Below, one piece after another: positions 16,960 through 24,237 of a stretch of DNA of 64,000 nucleotides. How positions within the stretch are numbered: position 1 is the first letter of the stretch; every line of letters starts with the position of its first letter. The DNA comes from Streptomyces jeddahensis (lineage in GTDB: Bacteria > Actinomycetota > Actinomycetes > Streptomycetales > Streptomycetaceae): contig NZ_LOHS01000200.1 in assembly GCF_001642995.1 (NCBI RefSeq), positions 62,001 to 126,000 on the forward strand, read 5' to 3'. The translations under genes and the position numbers were made by a program. The notes beneath the pieces are model-generated. The model had not been told where the DNA came from, did not search any database, and was given only the letters and a program-made list of their open reading frames with translations.

Positions 16960-17616
16960 ATGTCACCGCGCCGAAGCTACGACCAGTACTGTCCCGCCGC
17001 CCGCGCCCTCGATGCCGTCGGCGACCGCTGGACCCTCCTGATCGTCCGGGAGTTGCTGGCCGGTCCGCGCCGCTACACGGACCTGCACGCGGACCTGCCG
17101 GGAGTCAGCACCGACGTACTGGCGTCCCGGCTGCGGGACATGGAGCGCGACGGGCTGACGACACGCCGCCGCCTGCCCCCGCCCGGCGCCGCGTTCGTCT
17201 ACGAACTCACCGAGCGAGGAAGCCAGTTGCTGCCCGTTCTGCAGGCTCTCGGCGAGTGGGGCGCGTCCGCGCTGGAGGAACGCCGGCCCACCGACGCGGT
17301 GCGGGCCCACTGGTTCGCGCTGCCTCTGCTGCGGTGCCTGGAGGAGGCGGGCCTGGGCGAGGGTGTCGTGGAAGTGCGGCTGGACGAGGGGCAGTTCCAC
17401 GTGCGGGTGGGCGGCCCGGCGGTCGGTGACGCCCCGGTCCACCCCGTCTACGGGGACGGACCCGCCCCGGAGGGGCCGGATGCCCGGCTCTCGCTGGACG
17501 CGGAGACGTGCACGGCGCTGAGCAGAGGGACCGTGCTGCTCATGGACGCGGTACGGGACGGGCGTATCGACGTGACGGGTGAGGGGACGCTGGCCAAGGC
17601 GCTGCGGGAGGCGTGA
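16960..17616 (+). CDS. HxlR-family transcriptional regulator with C-terminal extension
   Basis: A 218-residue regulator. The N-terminal winged helix (about 8-105) has the HxlR signature YCPAARALDAVGDRWTLLIVREL and GPRRYTDLHADLPGVSTDVLASRLR. The C-terminal half (about 110-218), with EVRLDEGQFHVRVGGPAV, resembles an SCP2-like ligand-binding domain found on longer HxlR proteins. The ATG at 16960 is chosen because the promoter places the transcript start at or next to it. It may control the divergent aminotransferase. Confidence 0.88.
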   Translation: MSPRRSYDQYCPAARALDAVGDRWTLLIVRELLAGPRRYTDLHADLPGVSTDVLASRLRDMERDGLTTRRRLPPPGAAFVYELTERGSQLLPVLQALGEWGASALEERRPTDAVRAHWFALPLLRCLEEAGLGEGVVEVRLDEGQFHVRVGGPAVGDAPVHPVYGDGPAPEGPDARLSLDAETCTALSRGTVLLMDAVRDGRIDVTGEGTLAKALREA

Positions 17617-17665
17617 GCGTCTGCAGCTGAAGACAGCCGTGTATCGGGTTTCCCATCGGGTGTGA

Positions 17666-17953
17666 TCAGCCGAGCGCGGCGTCCGCACTTCCGGCGATCA
17701 TCCCGCCCGCGCCCAGGACCTGGTCCGCCGCTTCGAGGAACTGGGCCCTCGGTGCCCGTCGCCCCCGCTCGACGGACGACACCTGCTCCTCGCCGTACCC
17801 GATCGCGGAGCCCAACTCGGCCTGTGTGCGCCCCGACTTCTCGCGCCACATCTTGATGACCTTGCCGACGGTTCGCAGGACCGCCGCCGAGTCGTCCTCC
17901 CAGGGGTGGGCTTCGGCCCCGTCGGCCGGCTGCCCGTGTGTCATCGCTGCCAT
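17666..17953 (-). CDS. Truncated XRE (WhiJ-like) regulator lacking its C-terminal domain
   Basis: A 95-residue protein with an XRE helix-turn-helix at about 30-80 (VIKMWREKSGRTQAELGSAIGYGEEQVSSVERGRRAP). Typical Streptomyces WhiJ-like proteins run to about 280 residues with a DUF5753 sensor domain. Here the frame stops after AADQVLGAGGMIAGSADAALG, just where that domain would begin, and the following DNA is the end of the HxlR gene. So the sensor is missing. It faces an AbaA-like ATPase gene, the usual WhiJ neighbour, but the usual small DUF397 gene is not found. The ATG at 17953 has GAAGGTGGCGGG upstream. Confidence 0.72.
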   Translation of the reverse strand: MAAMTHGQPADGAEAHPWEDDSAAVLRTVGKVIKMWREKSGRTQAELGSAIGYGEEQVSSVERGRRAPRAQFLEAADQVLGAGGMIAGSADAALG

Positions 17954-18111
17954 GTGCCCGCCACCTTCGCCGTGCTGCCCGAGACCAACGTCGCTTCCGG
18001 GCGTCACGTCACGGGACACGGGCCGGACAGTGCCGACCGCGACCGGACAGTGACGCTGCGTACTGCCGACGCTGCTGGCCAGCGTAGAGAGCACCGGCCA
18101 CGCTGAGTCAC

Positions 18112-18585
18112 ATGAACGCGGAAATCCCACACTTGTCGGACGCACTCAGTGGGGTGGCACAACACGCCGCTCCGGACCGTGACTTCGGCATTCAGCTCTC
18201 CGCCACGCGGAGAGGCGCCCGCCTGGCCCGGAGGCTCGCCACGCAGCAACTTGATGCCTGGGGCTGGCCGTACGACTCGGAGGCATCCCGGGCCGTCGCC
18301 CACCTCGTGGCCGAACTCGCCGCCAACGCCGTGCTGCACGGCCGGGTGGCGGGGCGGGATTTCCGGCTCCGCCTGATGCTCGTCGATGGCGTGACGATCC
18401 GTGTCGAGGTCACGGATCCCAGACCGGACCGCCTTCCCCTCGTCGCCGACCATGTCGGGCTTTCCACGACCGAGGCCGAGACCGGCCGAGGACTCCACCT
18501 CGTCCGGGCCCTGGCGGACCGCTGGGGCACACGGCCGGAGCCTCCACGCGCCAAGACCGTCTGGTGCGAACTGGCCCTCCAGTAA
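18112..18585 (+). CDS. AbaA-like ATP-binding protein (anti-sigma-type HATPase)
   Basis: A 157-residue protein with a GHKL/HATPase_c_2 fold, like SpoIIAB-type anti-sigma kinases without an extra domain. The N-box is in VAELAANAVLHGRVAG, the G1-like region in VEVTDPRPDRLP, and the G2 box is TGRGLHLVRALADRWG. In Streptomyces these ATPases often sit beside WhiJ-like regulators and DUF397 proteins and affect development. Here the partner regulator is truncated. The gene ends seven bases from the convergent siderophore synthetase. Confidence 0.85.
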   Translation: MNAEIPHLSDALSGVAQHAAPDRDFGIQLSATRRGARLARRLATQQLDAWGWPYDSEASRAVAHLVAELAANAVLHGRVAGRDFRLRLMLVDGVTIRVEVTDPRPDRLPLVADHVGLSTTEAETGRGLHLVRALADRWGTRPEPPRAKTVWCELALQ

Positions 18586-18592
18586 GGCGGAC

Positions 18593-20179
18593 TCAACAGG
18601 GTGACGTCAGAAGGTTCGGCAGGGTGGTCCAGCGGTCCCCGGAAGCCTCCGGCGACAACCGCATCAGCGTCAGCGCCTTCGTGGGCAGCGGCTCCGTGAG
18701 CAGTGCGTCGAGGTCCGGGGTCCGCGGAAGGTCCCGTACCGCGGTGGAGAGGGCCCCGCGGAGGGCGGGGGCCGAGCCTGCCGTCGCGCCGAGGGCGCCT
18801 GCGACGAGGGAGCCGAAGAGCTTACGGCGCAGGGCCGTGTCGTCGTCGGTGATCAGGCGGCCGGTGAGGGGCGGGACCGGGATGCCGTGGCGGGCCAGGC
18901 GGGCCGGGCTGATGCGGATGTCGGCCAGGTCGCGGTAGACCAGGCGGACCGGGGCGTTCGCGGGGGACAGGACCACGAGCAGGTTCTGGCCGTGGGCCTC
19001 CAGGGCCACGCCGAGGTCGAGCAGGCGCAGACAGGCCGCGAGGGCCAGGCGCGCGAAGTCGGCCAGCCAGGCGAGGGATCGGGGCAGCGACGTCGTGGCG
19101 AGGGCGGCCACGGGGATGACGCGCTCGCCCGACTCCGGGGCTGCGTACGTCTCCGGGGACTCGCGCAGGACCGCCGCCAGATCGGGAGAGTCGGCCGTCA
19201 CGGCGCCCAGTGTGCGGGTGATGTACAACAGGCCGTCCAGACGGGCGGACAGGGCGTCCGCGAAGGCTGAGACGGTCTCGGACGTCGCGATCGAGTAGAC
19301 CGAGATGTCGCGGACGGAGGAGGTCAGGCGGGCGCTGAGGGCCGTCTTGATGTGTGCGGTGACGCCGTGGGCGGCCGAGGCGGGGGCCAGTGTGCGCAGG
19401 GACATCAGGGGGTGTGCCGCGATCTTCTCGCGGGCGGTGGGCCGGTCCGCCTTCCCGAGGACGTGCGCACTCTGCCAGGGATGGACCGGGATCAGGACCC
19501 GGTCCCCGTCCCGCAGCCGGTCCGGCCACTCGCCCGTCACCAGGCAGTCGTCGCGGCGCAGTGACGCAAGGTCCAGCGCTACGACGGGCCGGTGCTCCGG
19601 TGCGTACGCGAGTTGCTCGGCCACCGAGAAGCCAGGGCGTGAACGGCAGTTCGGGTGGTACGGGTGGCCGTCGACGATCCGCTGCTCCCACTGCCATGCG
19701 GTGGTGGGCCAGGCGCCGTCGTCCGGCGGCTGGTTGGCCCGGGCCAGGGCCAGAGACGCGGTGCTGTGGTGGAGTTCGGCGGCGAAGGCGGCGGCTCCCG
19801 GGACGGCGAGCGCCGTGATCAGCCCTGGCGCACTGGCGTATGCCGTGCCGTCGAGGTGCAGCTCCGTGACGTACGCCGTGGTGGCGTACGGGTCCGCGTG
19901 CGGGCCGTGCAGACGGCGGCCGTCGGCCAGATGGAGCGTCAGGCCGTCACGTCCCGGCTCGCGCCGCCTGATCCAGGGCAGCGGGTCGTACACCAGACCG
20001 CGCCACAGACGGGTCAGGACGGCGGCGCGGGCTCCGGGCAGTTCGGCCGCGTACGGCATGAGGAGGCCCGGGCGTACGGCGCGCAACTCGTCGGAGAGGG
20101 CGGACTCGGGCTCCGGCTCGGCGCGTGCGGAGTCCGCCGCGGCGGATGGGGGGACGGCCTGGGTACGGGGCGGATGCAC
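18593..20179 (-). CDS. IucA/IucC family siderophore (NIS) synthetase
   Basis: A 528-residue NRPS-independent siderophore synthetase, which uses ATP to join a carboxylate such as citrate to an amine or alcohol. Conserved blocks are VDGHPYHPNCRSRPGFS near the nucleotide-binding Ser/Lys region, VLIPVHPWQSAHVL, HIKTALSARLTSSVRDIS (Lys/Arg phosphate contacts) and the C-terminal GVALEAHGQNLLVVL. The GTG at 20179 (VHPPRTQ) has AGAGGAG eight bases ahead, better than the ATG at 20209. It is divergent from a second NIS synthetase. Confidence 0.92.
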   Translation of the reverse strand: MHPPRTQAVPPSAAADSARAEPEPESALSDELRAVRPGLLMPYAAELPGARAAVLTRLWRGLVYDPLPWIRRREPGRDGLTLHLADGRRLHGPHADPYATTAYVTELHLDGTAYASAPGLITALAVPGAAAFAAELHHSTASLALARANQPPDDGAWPTTAWQWEQRIVDGHPYHPNCRSRPGFSVAEQLAYAPEHRPVVALDLASLRRDDCLVTGEWPDRLRDGDRVLIPVHPWQSAHVLGKADRPTAREKIAAHPLMSLRTLAPASAAHGVTAHIKTALSARLTSSVRDISVYSIATSETVSAFADALSARLDGLLYITRTLGAVTADSPDLAAVLRESPETYAAPESGERVIPVAALATTSLPRSLAWLADFARLALAACLRLLDLGVALEAHGQNLLVVLSPANAPVRLVYRDLADIRISPARLARHGIPVPPLTGRLITDDDTALRRKLFGSLVAGALGATAGSAPALRGALSTAVRDLPRTPDLDALLTEPLPTKALTLMRLSPEASGDRWTTLPNLLTSPC

Positions 20180-20246
20180 GTTCGGACTCCTCTGGTGCAG
20201 AGACCGCATTGCGGCGGCCTACGACAGGACATACTGATCATCACCA
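20180..20246. promoter_or_regulatory. Short divergent region between NIS synthetases
   Basis: The starts are only 67 bp apart. A partial dyad ACTG-N8-CAGT lies near 20235-20250. I see no match to the TTAGGTTAGGCTCACCTAA-type iron box of actinobacterial DmdR/IdeR repressors, although these genes would be expected to respond to iron. Confidence 0.4.
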
Positions 20247-22049
20247 GTGCACCGTATGGACCGAATGGATCCCGTGGACCCCACTTACCCCACGTACCGC
20301 GACCACTCCACACTCCCGATGCATCCCATGGACGACGTCGCCGAGGCTGCTGACGCGTACGCGGCAGCGCCTCTCCTCAATTGTCTGCTGCGGGAGCTGG
20401 CCGGGCCCGCCGAGCCCGCCGGCTCCGGCGAGTCGGCCGCGTCATTCGAGTCCGACGCGTTGGGGGGCGACTCGTCGTCCCAGGGCGGGCGGCGGCGCGT
20501 GTACCGGCTGCCGGCCGTCGGGCGGCGGCTGCGCGTACGCGCCGGGCGCCGGCCCGTCGAGCCCGAGCTGTTCGTGGCGGGTGCCTGGCACCGGCTCGGC
20601 CACACCGAGCTGGTCAAACTGGCGGCCGACGAGCTGCGGCGGTACACGGGGGAGTCCAACGACGAGCTCACCGCGGAGATGATCGACAGCCGGGACGCGG
20701 TGGCGGCACTGCTCACCGCCCGGGCCCGGGCGACCCCGCCCGACGACCTGTACGTGCGCTCCGAGCAGTCCCTGATCATGGGGCATCCGTACCATCCCGC
20801 CCCCAAGGCGCGCGGCGGCGGACCGGTCGCCGGCTGGCTGCCGTACGCCCCGGAGGCGCATGCGCGCTTCCCTCTGGTGCTGCTCGGCGTGCGCGAGGAC
20901 ATGGTCGTCGAGGAGGGCGACACGCGAGCGCTGGACTCCCTCGCCGAAGCGCTGGGAGGCACGGGAGGCGCGCCCGCCGTGCCGCCCCCCGGGTACCGTC
21001 TGCTGCCCGCCCACCCCTGGCAGCTCGAACTGGTCGGCGGACGCCCGGAGTTGCGGGACGCGTTCGCGGACGGGCGTCTCGTACGGCTGGGGCACACCGA
21101 GCGGCCCGTGTGGCCCACGGCGGCCGTGCGCACGCTGTACGTCCCGGACCGCTCCGGGCGTACGCCCGCGGCCGACCTCTTCGTGAAGTTCAGCCTCGAC
21201 GTCCGTATCACCAACGACGTGCGGCGGCTGTGGCGGCACGACCTGCTGAAGATGCGCGCCACGGACGCGGCGGTCGCGGCGGCCTTCGCGGCGCTGCGGC
21301 AATCCGGGGGCCTGTACGGGACCGGGGGCCTGTACGAGAGCGGAGGCCTGTACGAGACGGACGCGGCGGCGGCTGGGACGGGCACGGCGACGGCGGCGGC
21401 CTGGCTGAGCGACCGCGGCTACCGCACGGCCGCCTTCGCGTTCGAGGAGCTCGCCGTGCTGGTGCGGGACGGGCTGGGCCGGCACGTCCGGCCGGGCGCG
21501 ACGGCGCTGCTCGGGGCGGCGCTGGCCGAGGGTTTCGAGGGCAGCCCGCTCGACCGGCTCGCCGACCCGGCGGCGTGGTGGGCGGCGTATCTGCGGCACG
21601 TGGTTCCGCCCGTGCTCGAGGTGTTCGGGCGGCACGGTCTCGTCCTCGAGGCGCATCTGCAGAACTCGCTGGTGGCGGTGGACCGGGACGGTATGCCGGT
21701 GCAGGCGCTGTTCCGGGATGCGGAAGGCGTGAAGAGGGTGCCGGAGGTGGGGCGCGCGGCCGGCTGGGAGCGGCTCGTGTACTGCCTGTTCGTCAACCAC
21801 ATCGCCGAGATCGCGGGCGCGCTCGCCGAGCGGTACCCGTGGGCCGGGCCGGGGCTGTGGCCCGCCGTACGGCGCGAGCTCGTGCGCTACGACGCCGAGC
21901 GCGGACTGCCCGAGATCGCTGGCCTGCTCACCGCACCCACGCTCCCGGGGAAGACGAACCTGCTGCTGCGCTGGACGGGAGCGGGCGGGGCGGACGCGCG
22001 CTACCGGCCGGTGCCCAACCCTTTGCTGGAGGCCTCCGGCTCACCCTGA
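20247..22049 (+). CDS. IucA/IucC family siderophore (NIS) synthetase, second copy
   Basis: A 600-residue NIS synthetase divergent from the first. It carries SLIMGHPYHPAPKARGG, YRLLPAHPWQLELVG, FVKFSLDVRITNDVRR, the HGLVLEAHLQNSLVAVD block and RDAEGVKRV. It is longer than its partner. Some excess is an N-terminal Met/Asp-rich stretch, so ATG 20319 could be the true start. The rest is a low-complexity insertion near residues 350-372 with three GGLY units. The two synthetases may act in sequence on one siderophore. No amine-making decarboxylase, monooxygenase or exporter gene lies in the window. Confidence 0.92.
   Translation: MHRMDRMDPVDPTYPTYRDHSTLPMHPMDDVAEAADAYAAAPLLNCLLRELAGPAEPAGSGESAASFESDALGGDSSSQGGRRRVYRLPAVGRRLRVRAGRRPVEPELFVAGAWHRLGHTELVKLAADELRRYTGESNDELTAEMIDSRDAVAALLTARARATPPDDLYVRSEQSLIMGHPYHPAPKARGGGPVAGWLPYAPEAHARFPLVLLGVREDMVVEEGDTRALDSLAEALGGTGGAPAVPPPGYRLLPAHPWQLELVGGRPELRDAFADGRLVRLGHTERPVWPTAAVRTLYVPDRSGRTPAADLFVKFSLDVRITNDVRRLWRHDLLKMRATDAAVAAAFAALRQSGGLYGTGGLYESGGLYETDAAAAGTGTATAAAWLSDRGYRTAAFAFEELAVLVRDGLGRHVRPGATALLGAALAEGFEGSPLDRLADPAAWWAAYLRHVVPPVLEVFGRHGLVLEAHLQNSLVAVDRDGMPVQALFRDAEGVKRVPEVGRAAGWERLVYCLFVNHIAEIAGALAERYPWAGPGLWPAVRRELVRYDAERGLPEIAGLLTAPTLPGKTNLLLRWTGAGGADARYRPVPNPLLEASGSP
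21306..21359 (+). repeat. Three 18-bp tandem units inside the second NIS gene
   Basis: Units at 21306-21323, 21324-21341 and 21342-21359 (GGGGGCCTGTACGGGACC and near copies) encode GGLYGT, GGLYES and GGLYET. They interrupt a region otherwise conserved in the family. Confidence 0.88.
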
Positions 22050-22068
22050 TCCGACACTGGCGCCGTCA

Positions 22069-22115
22069 TGTCAACTTCGGGTTGACACCCCTCGAGTGTC
22101 AACCTACGGTTGTCA
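22069..22115 (+). promoter_or_regulatory. Leaderless promoter with two tandem operators (ClpN/HTH gene)
   Basis: Two 19-bp dyads, TGTCAACTTCGGGTTGACA (22069-22087) and TGTCAACCTACGGTTGTCA (22097-22115), are spaced 28 bp. The -35 TTGACA (22082-22087) lies in the first and the -10 TACGGT (22105-22110) in the second, 17 bp apart. Transcription would start at or next to the ATG at 22117. The layout implies strong autorepression by the HTH protein encoded here. Confidence 0.75.
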
Positions 22116-22116
22116 C

Positions 22117-22869
22117 ATGACGAATCCACGTCCCGTCACGACCACCGTCCGCCTCGACGACCTGATCGAGGCCATCAAGAAGGTCCACACCGACGCGCTC
22201 GAGCAGCTCTCCGACGCGGTCATCGCAGCGGACCACCTCGGCGAAGTGGCCGACCACCTGATCGGCCACTTCGTGGACCAGGCGCGGCGCTCGGGCCACT
22301 CCTGGACGGAGATCGGCAAGAGCATGGGCGTCACCCGGCAGGCCGCCCAGAAGCGCTTCGTGCCGAAGGAACCCGGCGAGCTGTCGGACCTCGACCCCAG
22401 CCAGGGGTTCAGCCGGTTCACACCGCGGGCCAGGAACGTGGTGGTGACCGCACAGAACGAAGCCAAGGCGGCAGGCAACGACGTGATCTGCCCCGAGCAT
22501 CTGGTCCTGGGGCTCCTGAGCCAACCGGAGGGGCTCGCGGGGGTCGTGCTCCAGGCGCAGGGCGTTCAGCTGGACGCCGTCCGGGAGGCCGCCACCGCGG
22601 CGCTGCCGCCGGCGGCCGAGGAGGTGCCGGCGCTCATCCCGTTCGACGCGGGGGCCAAGAAGGCGCTGGAACTGACCTTCCGCGAGGCCCTGCGCATGGG
22701 GCACAACTACGTCGGCACCGAGCACATCCTGCTCGCGCTGCTGGAGTTCGAGGACGGCTCGGGTGTGCTCAGCGGTCTCGGCGTCGACAAGGCGGCTACC
22801 GAGAGCCGTATCGTCGACCTCCTGGCGAAGTTCGTCGGTCCCTCCGCCGCCGAGCAGAAGGAGTCCTGA
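22117..22869 (+). CDS. Clp N-terminal (ClpA/B-type) domain protein with HTH
   Basis: A 250-residue soluble protein. Residues about 10-85 form a regulator-like module ending in the helix-turn-helix SGHSWTEIGKSMGVTRQAAQKRF. The second half has two Clp-N repeats: FTPRARNVVVTAQNEAKAAGNDVICPEHLVLGLL, then FREALRMGHNYVGTEHILLALLE. Clp-N modules bind damaged or tagged proteins in Clp ATPases, but there is no AAA+ domain here. The protein may sense protein damage and control its own promoter; that is inference. The ATG at 22117 matches a leaderless promoter. Confidence 0.85.
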   Translation: MTNPRPVTTTVRLDDLIEAIKKVHTDALEQLSDAVIAADHLGEVADHLIGHFVDQARRSGHSWTEIGKSMGVTRQAAQKRFVPKEPGELSDLDPSQGFSRFTPRARNVVVTAQNEAKAAGNDVICPEHLVLGLLSQPEGLAGVVLQAQGVQLDAVREAATAALPPAAEEVPALIPFDAGAKKALELTFREALRMGHNYVGTEHILLALLEFEDGSGVLSGLGVDKAATESRIVDLLAKFVGPSAAEQKES

Positions 22870-22918
22870 CCTGGGCGCCCGGCCGACGAGGATCAGGAGC
22901 ACGCACCGCTGATTTACA

Positions 22919-23857
22919 GTGGCCGGTGTGCTGCGCGAGGTGACTGCCGTCCGATACGTGACCCCCCTGACCACAGGGGGGTCTGTTCCGGGCATCGTGG
23001 AGGCGGACGACCTCGGCACCTACGTCGTCAAGTTCACCGGCTCGGCCCAGGGCCGAAAGGCGCTGGTGGCGGAGGTGATCGTCGGTGAGCTGGCCCGGCG
23101 GCTCGGCCTGCGCGTCCCGGAGCTGGTGCTGGCCCACTTCGATCCGGCGGTGGCGGAGGGCGAGCCGCACCAGGAGGTCCGGGACCTGCTGGGTGCCAGC
23201 GCCGGGCTCAACCTCGGGATGGACCTCCTGCCGGGCGCGAAGGACTTCACACCCGAGGTGGCGCGGTCGCTGACCGTCGACCCGCTGGAGGCGGGCAAGG
23301 TGGTCTGGCTGGACGCCCTCACCGTCAACGTCGACCGCACCGTGCACAGCTCCAACCTGATGCTCTGGCCGGCGTTCGGGACGCGCGAGCCCAAGCTGTG
23401 GCTGATCGACCACGGAGCGGCCCTCGTCTTCCACCACCGCTGGGACTCCGCTGCGGCCTCCGTCGACAAGGCGTACGACTTCCGGCAGCACGCCCTCGGC
23501 GCGTACGGTCCGGACGCGGCCGCCGCCGACGCGGAACTCGCACCGCGCGTGACCCGCGACCTGCTCCGCGAGGTCACCGACCTGGTGCCGGACGAGTGGC
23601 TGGAGGGGGAGCCCGGCTTCGCCGGTCCCGACGAGAAGCGCGAGGCCTACGTCGCGTATCTCGCCGCGCGTGCCAAAACCTCCCACGTCTGGCTCCCCAC
23701 GGACTTCCCCACCCGCGAGCAGCTCGCCGCCGAGGACGCCGCGCGTGCCGCGGCCACCGAGGCGGGCCGCCCCGCCTGGCTGAAGCGGGTACCGGACCTG
23801 CACGGCAAACCGGCCGCCGCACAGGACTGGTCCGTGCACCTCGAAAGGAAGAACTGA
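22919..23857 (+). CDS. HipA-like kinase (HipA_2 family), orphan
   Basis: About 312 residues from GTG 22919; GTG 22928 is possible. The family core is clear: VKFTGSAQGRKALVAEVIVGELARRLGL for nucleotide binding, then VVWLDALTVNVDRTVHSSNLML with the catalytic Asp and Asn, and LWLIDHGAALVFHHRW as the metal-binding block. Classical HipA phosphorylates glutamyl-tRNA synthetase and is held by HipB, but no HipB-type gene is next to it. The CxxC Rdx protein gene follows by four bases, so they are co-transcribed. Confidence 0.88.
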   Translation: MAGVLREVTAVRYVTPLTTGGSVPGIVEADDLGTYVVKFTGSAQGRKALVAEVIVGELARRLGLRVPELVLAHFDPAVAEGEPHQEVRDLLGASAGLNLGMDLLPGAKDFTPEVARSLTVDPLEAGKVVWLDALTVNVDRTVHSSNLMLWPAFGTREPKLWLIDHGAALVFHHRWDSAAASVDKAYDFRQHALGAYGPDAAAADAELAPRVTRDLLREVTDLVPDEWLEGEPGFAGPDEKREAYVAYLAARAKTSHVWLPTDFPTREQLAAEDAARAAATEAGRPAWLKRVPDLHGKPAAAQDWSVHLERKN

Positions 23858-23861
23858 ACCC

Positions 23862-24197
23862 TTGACCTCGTCGAACTCGTCTTCCCCGGACACCGGAGCC
23901 ACAGCCGAGACCGAATCACCCGCGGACAGCGGCCACCGCGTCCAGATCGAGTACTGCACCCAGTGCCGCTGGCTCCCGCGAGCGGCCTGGCTGGCCCAGG
24001 AGCTCCTGACCACCTTCGAGACGGAGCTCACCGAACTCGCCCTCAAGCCGGGCACCGGCGGCGTCTTCGTCGTGCGCGTCGACGACGAGGTGGTCTGGGA
24101 CCGCCGAGAGCAGGGCTTCCCCGAACCGACCGCCGTGAAGCGCCTGGTCCGCGACCGGGTGGCACCGGACAAGAGCCTGGGCCACTCGGAGCGCTGA
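23862..24197 (+). CDS. SelW/SelT/SelH-like (Rdx family) CxxC protein
   Basis: A 111-residue Rdx-family protein, the Cys form of selenoprotein W. After a disordered Ser/Thr/Glu-rich start, IEYCTQCRWLPRAAWLAQELL carries the CTQC redox motif. The thioredoxin-like fold continues with ELALKPGTGGVFVVRVDDEVVWDRR. The start is TTG 23862 with GAAAGGAAGAA about ten bases upstream, an unusual start supported by that site. Redox function is inferred from the CxxC. It follows the HipA-like kinase by four bases. Confidence 0.88.
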   Translation: MTSSNSSSPDTGATAETESPADSGHRVQIEYCTQCRWLPRAAWLAQELLTTFETELTELALKPGTGGVFVVRVDDEVVWDRREQGFPEPTAVKRLVRDRVAPDKSLGHSER

Positions 24198-24204
24198 GGC
24201 CGTG

Positions 24205-24228
24205 GGGCCAGGGTGGGTGCCCTGGCCC
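24205..24228. terminator. Bidirectional terminator hairpin
   Basis: A perfect 9-bp stem GGGCCAGGG / CCCTGGCCC with loop TGGGTG lies between the convergent Rdx and malate synthase genes. Confidence 0.8.
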
Positions 24229-24237
24229 GGCCCCGGC

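Noticed and set aside
20180..20246. Iron box between the NIS synthetase genes
   Set aside because: Only a 4-bp partial dyad is seen; it does not match the TTAGGTTAGGCTCACCTAA-type consensus.
20381..22120. Plus-strand frame parallel to the second NIS gene
   Set aside because: It is out of frame with the real synthetase and rich in Arg/Gly/Ala without any motif.
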